Part shown: piece after piece, positions 52,841-60,397 of the stretch | Layout: each line of letters opens with the position of its first letter | Numbering within the stretch: the first letter of the stretch is position 1 | NCBI RefSeq assembly: GCF_029714945.1 | Contig: NZ_CP121634.1 | Span: forward strand, 3,059,001-3,123,000 | Reading direction: 5' to 3' | Source of the DNA: Bradyrhizobium sp. CIAT3101 | GTDB taxonomy: Bacteria > Pseudomonadota > Alphaproteobacteria > Rhizobiales > Xanthobacteraceae | Length of the DNA stretch: 64,000 nucleotides | Notes under the pieces: model-generated | Told to the model about the DNA's origin: nothing | Databases searched by the model: none | Seen by the model: the letters and a program-made list of their open reading frames with translations, nothing else | Translations under genes and position numbers: made by a program

Positions 52841-53734
52841 TCACGACGGTTTCTTGACGGGCGATTGATCAAACAGGGGATGAAACGTCCGGGGCTTCCA
52901 GCCGAAATCCTGCGACGCAGGCTTCGAATCGAAAATCATGTCTTTCGTCATGCGCGTGCCCATCGCCACGTTCGCACCTGGAAAGAGTGGTTTCGCGAAA
53001 ACGAAGGCGGCCTTCCACAGGGACGCGGGAATCGAAATGGTTCGCCGAGGTAGCCCCATTCCTTCGAAAATCCGACCGATCATGTCACGATAGGTCAGCG
53101 TCTCGCCGCCGGGGAGGGAATAGAACTTGTTCGCAGCCGACGCGGTTGATGCGGCTGCGATGGCGCCGATGGCCAGATCCTCGGCATGCACCGGCTGTCG
53201 GAGACCCGAGCCGCCGCCGACCAGCGGCATGAAGCCAAATCGTCGGATGAGGCGCGAAAGCGGCGTGATATTGGTGTCGCGGCCAGGGTCGTAGATCAAT
53301 GTCGGACGCAGGATCGTCCATTCGACATCGTTGCGTGCGCAAGCCTGCGCGATTTTGTCTTCGGCCTCGGCGAGCCTGCCCAACAACTCGCGCTCTTCGG
53401 CGACCTCGCTATCTCGCTTGGTCATGACACTGGTGGAGCTGAATACGACGATACGCTTCAGCGAAGGATCGAAGATATGGGGAAGGGCGTCCGCCAACAG
53501 AATAGCATCGGCCGTGCAGTAGAGGGTCGTGAACGGCGGGAAGTTCAGGGCTTCAGGCTTCGCCAGGTCACCGCAATACCAGTCGACATCTGCCGCGCTC
53601 TTGCGTGATCTGGAGAGGGCAAGCGGCCGTTGTCCGCTCTGCAGCAGCAGCCGGAGAATATGGCCGCCGACCAACCCTGTGGCGCCAATGACCAGGCACC
53701 TTTTTTCGTCCGCCGAACTCATTCCATCAATCAT
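52841..53734 (-). CDS. NAD-dependent epimerase/dehydratase (SDR)
   Basis: This 297-aa atypical SDR has CLVIGATGLVGGHILRLLL at the N terminus, VVFSSTSVMTKRDSE, and TILRPTLIYDPGRDTNI. A clear YxxxK is not visible at the usual place (EAEDKIAQAC follows instead), so its catalytic status is uncertain. It may act on a nucleotide sugar as reductase or epimerase. Starts at 53734 (MIDGM) and 53722 (MSSADE) are possible. It converges on the sugar transferase gene. Confidence 0.75.
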   Translation of the reverse strand: MIDGMSSADEKRCLVIGATGLVGGHILRLLLQSGQRPLALSRSRKSAADVDWYCGDLAKPEALNFPPFTTLYCTADAILLADALPHIFDPSLKRIVVFSSTSVMTKRDSEVAEERELLGRLAEAEDKIAQACARNDVEWTILRPTLIYDPGRDTNITPLSRLIRRFGFMPLVGGGSGLRQPVHAEDLAIGAIAAASTASAANKFYSLPGGETLTYRDMIGRIFEGMGLPRRTISIPASLWKAAFVFAKPLFPGANVAMGTRMTKDMIFDSKPASQDFGWKPRTFHPLFDQSPVKKPS

Positions 53735-54036
53735 GTCTTGAGTGATCCAGATTCGCACGCCCCAAAGGGCAGCGTCACTGCCGCGCCGGAAGCTCACCTC
53801 GCTCCGCGGCGGCAGCAAGCCGGTAGTGCTCACACGTCCTTCGGAGCTTCATGCACGCCGTGTTGCTTCAACGTCGTCCGGCCGTCAATACGTGCGCGAT
53901 GAAGTCCGGCTGCGAACTCTTCTTCGGCTCTGCAACAAGCTCGCCGGCGCTGCCGCCGCCATAATATAGACCTAAGGGCGTTATTCTATCAGATGACTAC
54001 TGGGGGGTGAGATCGTGCAGGTCAGGGATTTTTCCA
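53735..54036. other. Divergent intergenic region, SDR / methyltransferase gene
   Basis: About 302 nt between divergent genes. An A+T-rich patch (CCATAATATAGACC, about 53960-53973) could include a -10 element for the + strand gene. No gene, repeat or operator is evident. Confidence 0.4.
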
Positions 54037-54837
54037 ATGGCTTGGCCGAACATCCTGGATGTCGTGAAGATCAAGCTGTTCCCTCCGAACTACGACGCGT
54101 GGATTGCGAAAAGCCACACGTACAAGGAGCGTCTGGTTTCGTCAGGATCGGCTTTTGCAGGCCAATGGCGCCCGCTGGATCATCTCAGTTTTGCCGACTA
54201 CAGCGGCGACATCATCAACGCGTCCCATCGGCATCTTGCTGATGCGCCGCTCGGGCATCAGGGCGTCGAGTTCCTGATCGAACTTGGCATCACTGGTTAT
54301 TTGCGACGCGGCGATGCGCTCAAGCTTTATGAGCTGGCGTTCCGAGCTCCCGGAGATGTTCTGGAGGCCGGCACCAACAAAGGACTGTCAACTTCGATCC
54401 TGGCGCAGGCGGTTCACGATCGGGGCCACGGCTCCATCGAGACAATCGAGCTGGACCGCGGAAACAGTGTTGAAGCCGAGCGGAATCTCGCGGGACGCCC
54501 GGGTAGCGAGCGCGTAACGTTCACCGTCTCGGATGCGACGCGACGCATGAACGAACTTGCCGTGCAGGGGAAGACGTACGGCTTCATCTTCATCGATCAC
54601 TGGCACGGATATCGGGCGACGGTCGATGCCGCCGAGCTAGCCAAAGAGCTGCTGGTCGATGGCGGGTTCGTCATGTTTCATGATTTCCTCGATCCCGGCA
54701 ATGCGGATCGGCGGCACGTCTATGGCGTTTACCAGGCCGTGCTCGACGTCATCGTTGACGACGATCGCTTTTCCTTTGCGGGCGTCTCCGGGTGCTGCGC
54801 GATATTTCAGTTTGATAGCGTTCAAGCCGCTCGATAA
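54037..54837 (+). CDS. Class I SAM-dependent methyltransferase (Methyltransf_24 type)
   Basis: This 266-aa protein has a Rossmann SAM site PGDVLEAGTNKGLSTSILAQA at about residues 107-127, the acidic IETIELDRGNSVEAERNL, and FIFIDHWHGYRATVDAAEL followed by GFVMFHDFLDPGNAD, a pattern of metal-dependent O-methyltransferases of the Methyltransf_24 group. It probably modifies the glycan or a lipid-linked intermediate. I chose ATG 54037, with AGGGA 8 nt upstream, over the GTG at 54007. It is the last gene of the glycan region. Confidence 0.8.
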   Translation: MAWPNILDVVKIKLFPPNYDAWIAKSHTYKERLVSSGSAFAGQWRPLDHLSFADYSGDIINASHRHLADAPLGHQGVEFLIELGITGYLRRGDALKLYELAFRAPGDVLEAGTNKGLSTSILAQAVHDRGHGSIETIELDRGNSVEAERNLAGRPGSERVTFTVSDATRRMNELAVQGKTYGFIFIDHWHGYRATVDAAELAKELLVDGGFVMFHDFLDPGNADRRHVYGVYQAVLDVIVDDDRFSFAGVSGCCAIFQFDSVQAAR

Positions 54838-54931
54838 ATGTCGAGCAGCCGCGCATTGCTGCGGGCGGTCATGAGGTTGCGGCAACCGAGCTTCATCGGT
54901 GCAGCCGGTGGTGCCCGATGAGAACCCGTCT

Positions 54932-55213
54932 CTAGCGACTTGCGCCCGAGGCCGGCGTCGCGCCGGTCGGCTGCTCGGTCCCGTCCTTTGGCCGGTCGGC
55001 GGCCGGGAGCTGGCGCAGGCGTTGGCGTTCCTTCATCCATGCATCGTATTGCGGCGTTCCTGGTCGTGGCGGGGCGTCCGCAGGCAGGCCGCCGGCCCAT
55101 TGCGGGACGTAGTCGCCCATACCGGCCGACAGCTTCTCGTTGACGGTGCCGCAGCCGGACAGGCCCGTGGCAAGCGCGACGAGAAGCAGGAGAGAATGGA
55201 AACGCATGGACAT
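54932..55213 (-). CDS. Small lipoprotein of unknown function
   Basis: This 93-aa protein has a lipoprotein signal (MSMRFHSLLLLVALATGLSG|C21, lipobox LSGC). After Cys21 the mature part is short, Pro-rich and polar (GDYVPQWAGGLPADAPPRPG, then YDAWMKERQRLRQL). The residue after Cys is Gly, so the protein is probably sorted to the outer membrane. No domain is recognised. It lies alone between the glycan region and the second transporter operon. Confidence 0.72.
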   Translation of the reverse strand: MSMRFHSLLLLVALATGLSGCGTVNEKLSAGMGDYVPQWAGGLPADAPPRPGTPQYDAWMKERQRLRQLPAADRPKDGTEQPTGATPASGASR

Positions 55214-55470
55214 CGTACGGGCGCCGGAATCGGGACGGGGATGGTCAAACGCCGGATAACCAGCGGGTCAGGAACGGTAGCCTTCAACAAGGTAAAATTG
55301 GCTTATTCGAGGTGGGTATCAAAATACCGAAATGGATGGGCGCCTCGCTCGCCAATGTTCAAATTCTGCAAATGAAAGGCGAAATCCTCCATCCACCCGG
55401 CAGGTCGCCTTTCTAGACTGTGACCATCAGCTCGCGACAATCTGGCTTGGTCGGCGGCCGGGCTTTTTCG

Positions 55471-55497
55471 TTGACAGGTCCATTTTATTTGTACAAT
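55471..55497 (+). promoter_or_regulatory. Candidate sigma-70 promoter for HAAT operon 2
   Basis: A perfect TTGACA (55471-55476) is followed after 15 nt by TACAAT (55492-55497), one base from TATAAT. The spacing is 2 nt shorter than ideal, so activity may depend on a regulator. It points towards the substrate-binding protein gene 249 nt downstream. Confidence 0.5.
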
Positions 55498-55506
55498 CGT
55501 ACAAAT
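55487..55506. promoter_or_regulatory. Candidate operator: 8-4-8 perfect palindrome over the -10
   Basis: ATTTGTAC, four bases (AATC), then GTACAAAT form a perfect inverted repeat in an A+T-rich island. It covers the -10 element of the candidate promoter. This size and position fit the binding site of a dimeric GntR- or TetR-type repressor, but no such regulator is encoded nearby. Confidence 0.6.
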
Positions 55507-55745
55507 GGACGCGACCAGGATCGAGGTGCTCGGGTTACCCCGGCGTAACCGCGACTTCGCACTCCACGCTTGGTCATCGGGACGCGCGGCTTGCGCCGAA
55601 TGGTCGCCAAACGTCCGATTGACAATGAGGGCGCGAAAGACGCCTTGTGACGCGCGAGTTCGCTCGTGCGTGGGTTAAGGTGAGGCAAGGACCGGGCACT
55701 CGGTCCGGCGCACAAGAGGTCAGGAATGAAGGGGAGGGACATCTG

Positions 55746-56936
55746 ATGTTCGAACGCAAACTATTTACGCAAACGGTCTCTTGGGCGGCCGCGGTTGCCG
55801 CCATCGCGGGCCTTGCGGCTGTCGCGCCGGCCAAGGCGGAAGACACCGTCAAGGTCGGCCTGATTCTGCCGATGACCGGCGGGCAGGCCTCGACCGGCAA
55901 GCAGATCGAGAACGCGATCAAGCTCTACATGCAGCAGAAGGGCGACACCGTCGCCGGCAAGAAGATCGAGATCATCGTCAAGGACGATGCTGCGATCCCG
56001 GATAAAACCAAGACCGCCGCGCAGGAGCTGATCGTCAACGACAAGGTCAATTTCATCGGCGGCTTCGGCGTGACCCCGGCGGCGCTCGCGGCTGCGCCGC
56101 TGGCGACGCAGGCCAAGATCCCGGAAGTCGTGATGGCGGCCGGCACCTCGATCATCACCGAGCGCTCGCCCTATATCGTGCGCACCAGCTTCACGCTCGC
56201 GCAGTCCTCGACCATCATCGGCGACTGGGCCGTGAAGAACGGCATCAAGAAGGTGGCGACGCTGACCTCGGACTACGCGCCGGGCAATGACGCGCTCAAC
56301 TTCTTCAAGGAGCACTTCACCGCTGGTGGCGGCGAGGTGGTCGAGGAGGTCAAGACGCCGCTCGCCAATCCCGACTTCGCGCCGTTCCTGCAGCGCATGA
56401 AGGATGCCAAGCCCGACGCGATCTTCGTGTTCGTGCCGGCGGGCCAGGGCGGCAACTTCATGAAGCAATATGCCGAGCGCGGCCTCGACAAGGCCGGCAT
56501 CAAGGTGATCGGGCCGGGCGACGTCACCGACGACGACCTGCTCAACAACATGGGCGACGCCGTTCTCGGCACCGTGACCGCGCACATCTATTCGGCGGCG
56601 CATCCCTCGCCGATGAACAAGGACTTCGTCGCCGCCTACAAGAAGGCGTTCGGCACGCGTCCCGGCTTCATGGCGGTGAGCGGCTATGACGGCATTCACC
56701 TGATCTACGAGGCGCTGAAGAAGACCAATGGCGACACCGACGGCACCAAGCTGATCGAAGCCATGAAGGGTCAGAAGTGGGAGAGCCCGCGCGGTCCGAT
56801 CTCGATCGACCCGGAAACGCGCGACATCATCCAGAACGTCTATATCCGCAAGGTCGAGAAGGTCGACGGCGAGCTCTACAACGTCGAGTTCGCGACCTTC
56901 GAGGCCGTGAAGGATCTCGGCAAGACCAAGAAGTGA
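55746..56936 (+). CDS. HAAT substrate-binding protein (system 2)
   Basis: This 396-aa periplasmic receptor has a signal peptide (residues 1-32, ending APAKA|E), then DTVKVGLILPMTGGQASTGKQIENAIKLYM, the start of a LivK-like type I binding protein. GGGAGGG lies about 8 nt upstream of ATG 55746; the longer frame from 55647 is unlikely. It is the first gene of a five-gene transporter operon. The ligand is not known from sequence. Its stop codon lies within a hairpin (56934-56953). Confidence 0.92.
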   Translation: MFERKLFTQTVSWAAAVAAIAGLAAVAPAKAEDTVKVGLILPMTGGQASTGKQIENAIKLYMQQKGDTVAGKKIEIIVKDDAAIPDKTKTAAQELIVNDKVNFIGGFGVTPAALAAAPLATQAKIPEVVMAAGTSIITERSPYIVRTSFTLAQSSTIIGDWAVKNGIKKVATLTSDYAPGNDALNFFKEHFTAGGGEVVEEVKTPLANPDFAPFLQRMKDAKPDAIFVFVPAGQGGNFMKQYAERGLDKAGIKVIGPGDVTDDDLLNNMGDAVLGTVTAHIYSAAHPSPMNKDFVAAYKKAFGTRPGFMAVSGYDGIHLIYEALKKTNGDTDGTKLIEAMKGQKWESPRGPISIDPETRDIIQNVYIRKVEKVDGELYNVEFATFEAVKDLGKTKK

Positions 56937-56979
56937 CGCGCGAAAGCGCGTCATCCCGGGGCGCGCTCAGCGCGCTCCG
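56934..56979. repeat. Two hairpins between the SBP and livH genes
   Basis: The first hairpin is TGACGCGC-GAAA-GCGCGTCA (56934-56953), a perfect 8-bp stem with a GNRA loop that includes the stop codon. The second uses arms at 56958-56967 and 56969-56978, with one G/T wobble. Such structures after binding-protein genes often stabilise the upstream mRNA and lower expression of the permease genes downstream (known for similar operons; inference here). Confidence 0.65.
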
Positions 56980-57008
56980 GCCACGACGACTAACTTCAAG
57001 CTGAGACG

Positions 57009-57878
57009 ATGACCTCAATCCTCACCAACCTGTTCGATGGCGTTGCCTACGGCATGCTGCTGTTCGTGCTGGCCTGCGGGCTCGCGGTTACGCTCGGCCT
57101 GATGAACTTCGTCAATCTCGCTCATGGCGCCTTCGCCATGGCCGGCGGCTATGTCTGCATGGTGCTGGTCAACAGGATGGGGTGGCCGTTCTTCGCCGCG
57201 CTGCCGCTCGCCTTTGTCTCCGCGGCCGCGATCGGAATTGCGCTCGAGCGGACGCTCTATCGCCATCTCTATGCGCGCAGTCATCTCGACCAGGTGCTGT
57301 TCACGATCGGACTGACGTTTATGTCGGTCGCGGCCGTCGACTACATCCAGGGCTCGTCTCGGGTCTTCATCAACCTGCCGGCCGCGCTGCAGGGCCAGTT
57401 CGACCTGTTCGGCGTCGGCATCGGCCGCTACCGGCTGATGATCATCGTGATCTGCGGCCTGCTGACCATCGGTCTCCAGATGGTGCTGGCCAAGACCCGT
57501 TTCGGCAGCCGCCTGCGCGCCGCCGTCGATGATCCCCGCGCCGCGAGCGGCCTCGGTATCAACGTGCCGCAGGTGTTCGCCTTCACCTTCGCCTTCGGAT
57601 GCGGCCTTGCAGGCCTCGGTGGCGCCCTGAGCGCCGAGATCCTCGGCCTCGATCCGTATTTCCCGCTGAAATTCATGATCTACTTCTTGATCGTGGTCAC
57701 CGTCGGCGGCTCGTCCTCGATCACCGGACCGTTTTTGGCCTCGCTGCTGCTCGGCATCGGCGACGTCGCCGGCAAATATTACGTGCCGAAGATGGGGCCC
57801 TTCGTGATCTACACCATGATGATCGTGATCCTGATCTGGCGCCCGAACGGCCTGTTCGGCCGCACGGCCGCGCGTTGA
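57009..57878 (+). CDS. HAAT permease LivH-like (system 2)
   Basis: This 289-aa membrane protein has NLFDGVAYGMLLFVLACGLAVTLGLMNFVNLAHGAF at the N terminus, the LivH signature region, and VTVGGSSSITGPFLASLLLGIG later. About eight helices are predicted by eye. It forms the inner-membrane channel with the LivM-like protein encoded 8 nt downstream. Confidence 0.93.
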   Translation: MTSILTNLFDGVAYGMLLFVLACGLAVTLGLMNFVNLAHGAFAMAGGYVCMVLVNRMGWPFFAALPLAFVSAAAIGIALERTLYRHLYARSHLDQVLFTIGLTFMSVAAVDYIQGSSRVFINLPAALQGQFDLFGVGIGRYRLMIIVICGLLTIGLQMVLAKTRFGSRLRAAVDDPRAASGLGINVPQVFAFTFAFGCGLAGLGGALSAEILGLDPYFPLKFMIYFLIVVTVGGSSSITGPFLASLLLGIGDVAGKYYVPKMGPFVIYTMMIVILIWRPNGLFGRTAAR

Positions 57879-57886
57879 GTTTGCCG

Positions 57887-58915
57887 ATGAACGCTTCTTC
57901 CGACGTCGGTTATCACGCCCAACGGCAGGCGCGCTGGCACTATGGCGAGGCTGCCTTCTGGCTCGTCGTGCTCGCGTGCGGCTTCCTGTTTCCCACGCGC
58001 TATCTGATCATGACCGACATCCTGCGGCTGGCGCTGTTCGCGATGTCGCTCGATCTCATCCTCGGCTATGCCGGCATCGTCTCGCTCGGCCACGCCGCCT
58101 TCTTCGGCGTCGGCGCCTATGCCGCGGGATTGCTGGCGCTTCACGGCATCATCAATGAGCCGGTGCTGGCGCTGATCGCGGCGGGTCTCGCCGCAATGGT
58201 GCTCGGCTTTGCCACCAGCTTCCTGGTGATCCGCGGCGTCGACCTGACCCGATTGATGGTCACGCTCGGCATCGCGCTGCTGCTGGAGGCGCTCGCCGAG
58301 CGTTTCTCCAACATCACCGGCGGTACCGACGGCCTGCAGGGCATCGAGATGCAGCCCATCCTCGGCGAGATCCCGTTCGACATGTTCGGCAAGGCCGGCT
58401 TCTTCTATTCGCTGGCCGTGCTGTTCGTACTGTTCCTGCTCGCCCGTCGCATCGTGCATTCGCCGTTCGGCCTGTCGCTGCGTGCGATCAAGAACAACCC
58501 GCTCCGCGCCGCTGCCATCGGCATTCCCGTCAACCGCCGCCTGATCGCGATCTACACACTCGCGGCGTTCTATGCGGGTATCGCAGGCGCGCTGTTCACC
58601 CAGACCACGGCGATCGCCTCGCTCGATGTGTTCGCCTTCGACCGCTCGGCCGACCTGATGCTGGTGCTCGTCATCGGCGGCACCGGCTATCTCTATGGCG
58701 GGCTGATCGGCGCGGTGATCTTCCGCATGCTCCAGGAAGTGTTCTCCACCATCACCCCGCAATACTGGCAGTTCTGGATCGGCCTCGTGCTGGTCGTGAT
58801 CGTGCTGGTCGGCCGCCAGCGTCTGCATCGCTGGGTGCTTTATGTGCCGAACCTGATCATCAAGCAGGTCGCCGGACGAAAAGCCGTCGTCGCCGTGCCG
58901 GAGAGCGATTCATGA
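57887..58915 (+). CDS. HAAT permease LivM-like (system 2)
   Basis: This 342-aa membrane protein has MSLDLILGYAGIVSLGHAAFFGVGAYAAG, the LivM signature, then the loop LRAIKNNPLRAAAIGIPVN and VIGGTGYLYGGLIGAVIF. I chose ATG 57887, 8 nt after livH; the longer frame from 57599 lies within livH. The stop overlaps the livG start (ATGA). Confidence 0.93.
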   Translation: MNASSDVGYHAQRQARWHYGEAAFWLVVLACGFLFPTRYLIMTDILRLALFAMSLDLILGYAGIVSLGHAAFFGVGAYAAGLLALHGIINEPVLALIAAGLAAMVLGFATSFLVIRGVDLTRLMVTLGIALLLEALAERFSNITGGTDGLQGIEMQPILGEIPFDMFGKAGFFYSLAVLFVLFLLARRIVHSPFGLSLRAIKNNPLRAAAIGIPVNRRLIAIYTLAAFYAGIAGALFTQTTAIASLDVFAFDRSADLMLVLVIGGTGYLYGGLIGAVIFRMLQEVFSTITPQYWQFWIGLVLVVIVLVGRQRLHRWVLYVPNLIIKQVAGRKAVVAVPESDS

Positions 58916-59667
58916 CCATCGCGCTCGAAACCCAGAATCTCGAAAAGACCTTCGGCGGCCTCCGCGTCACCCGCGACCTGTCGCTGAAGATCGAGCAGGG
59001 CGCCCGCCATGCGCTGATCGGTCCGAACGGTGCTGGCAAGACCACGGTGATCAATCAGCTCACCGGCGTGCTCAAGCCGAACTCGGGCCGTATCCTGCTC
59101 GAAGGCCAGGACATCACCGATCTGCCCGTGCACAAGCGCGTGCTGCGGGGCCTGTCGCGTACCTTCCAGATCAATCAGCTCTATCCTGATCTCACCCCGC
59201 TCGAGACCATCGGCCTTGCCGTCTCCGAACGCCTCGGCCATGGCGGCGACTGGTGGCGGCGGATGGGCACGCGGAGCGACGTCAACGGCGAGATTGCCGA
59301 TCTCCTGACGCGCTTCCATCTGCTCGACGTCATGAACGAAGAGACCGTGACGCTGCCCTACGGCAAGCAGCGCCTGCTCGAGATCGCGGTCGCGATCGCC
59401 GCCAAGCCGCGGGTGCTGCTGCTCGACGAACCCGCCGCCGGCGTGCCCGAAAGCGAGCGGCACGACATCCTTGCCGTCGTAGGTAGCCTGCCGCGCGACG
59501 TGACCGTGCTCTTGATCGAGCACGACATGGATCTCGTGTTCTCGTTCGCCGACCGTATCTCTGTGCTGGTCTCCGGTGCGCTGCTGACTGAAGGCCCGCC
59601 CGACCAGGTCGCGCGCGATCCGCAGGTGAAGGCGGTCTATCTCGGCGAGGAGGCGGTCAATGTCTGA
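58912..59667 (+). CDS. HAAT ABC transporter ATPase LivG-like (system 2)
   Basis: This 251-aa ABC ATPase has Walker A GPNGAGKTT, the LivG-type LSRTFQINQLYPDLTPLE, Walker B VLLLDEPAAGVPESE and the switch His in LLIEHDMDLVF. The signature motif is atypical: LPYGKQRLLEIAVAIA replaces LSGGQ, as is common in this subfamily. It overlaps livM by 4 nt and livF by 8 nt. Confidence 0.93.
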   Translation: MTIALETQNLEKTFGGLRVTRDLSLKIEQGARHALIGPNGAGKTTVINQLTGVLKPNSGRILLEGQDITDLPVHKRVLRGLSRTFQINQLYPDLTPLETIGLAVSERLGHGGDWWRRMGTRSDVNGEIADLLTRFHLLDVMNEETVTLPYGKQRLLEIAVAIAAKPRVLLLDEPAAGVPESERHDILAVVGSLPRDVTVLLIEHDMDLVFSFADRISVLVSGALLTEGPPDQVARDPQVKAVYLGEEAVNV

Positions 59668-60376
59668 CCTGCTCGCGATCGATTCACTTCGCGCCGGCTA
59701 TGGCGAGGCGGTGGTGCTGCCCAACATGTCGCTGCGCCTTGCCGAGGGGCAGGTGTTGGCGCTGCTCGGGCGTAACGGCACCGGCAAGACCACGCTGATC
59801 AATTCCATCGTCGGCGTGACCCGCCGTTTCTCCGGCAACGTCACTCTCGGCGGCACCGACGTCACGACCATGCGGCCGGACCAGCGCGCGCGTGCCGGCA
59901 TTGGCTGGGTGCCGCAGGAGCGCAACATCTTCCGCTCGCTGACGGTTGAGGAGAACATGACCGCGGTGGCCCAGCCCGGTCCCTGGACCGTCGAGAAGGT
60001 CTACGAGATGTTTCCGCGGCTGAAAGAGCGGCGGAGCAATTTCGGCAACCAGCTCTCCGGCGGCGAGCAGCAGATGCTGGCGATCGGCCGCGCGCTGACC
60101 CTCAACCCGAAGGTCCTGCTGCTGGACGAGCCGACCGAGGGCCTCGCCCCCATCATCGTCGAGGAGCTGCTGAAGGCGATCGGCACCATCACCCGGGCGG
60201 GCGGCATCTGCTCGATCATCGTCGAGCAGAACGCGCAAAAGATTCTGGGGCTCGCCGACCGTGTTGTGATATTGGAGCGCGGAACGATCGTCCACGACGC
60301 CCCGAGCGCCGCGCTGAAGGCCGACCCTTCGGTCCTGGAGCGCCACCTCGGCGTCGCAGGGGCGGCGGCCCACTAA
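59660..60376 (+). CDS. HAAT ABC transporter ATPase LivF-like (system 2)
   Basis: This 238-aa ABC ATPase has Walker A GRNGTGKTT, signature LSGGEQQMLAIGRA, Walker B VLLLDEPTEGLAP and IVEQNAQKILGLADR, all typical of LivF. It pairs with the LivG-like ATPase to drive import. It starts within the end of the preceding gene and is followed after 21 nt by the MetE-like gene, which is probably in the same transcript. Confidence 0.93.
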   Translation: MSDLLAIDSLRAGYGEAVVLPNMSLRLAEGQVLALLGRNGTGKTTLINSIVGVTRRFSGNVTLGGTDVTTMRPDQRARAGIGWVPQERNIFRSLTVEENMTAVAQPGPWTVEKVYEMFPRLKERRSNFGNQLSGGEQQMLAIGRALTLNPKVLLLDEPTEGLAPIIVEELLKAIGTITRAGGICSIIVEQNAQKILGLADRVVILERGTIVHDAPSAALKADPSVLERHLGVAGAAAH

Positions 60377-60397
60377 AAAATTCTTGGGAGTTTAAGA

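Larger units (their letters stand above)
55214..55745. other. 532-nt regulatory region upstream of HAAT operon 2
   Basis: This long non-coding stretch contains a hairpin with arms GAAAGGCGA (55374-55382) and TCGCCTTTC (55405-55413), a promoter-like pair with an overlapping palindrome at 55471-55506, and about 240 nt of leader before the substrate-binding protein gene. An ATG at 55505 opens a 57-codon frame ending at 55678, without recognisable similarity. The size of the leader suggests room for post-transcriptional control. Confidence 0.5.

Noticed and set aside
55505..55678. 57-codon frame in the leader of HAAT operon 2
   Set aside because: No ribosome site and no recognisable product; kept only as a possible leader feature.
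55761..56954. 397-codon minus-strand frame opposite the second substrate-binding protein
   Set aside because: Antisense shadow of a gene with signal peptide and LivK-like motifs.
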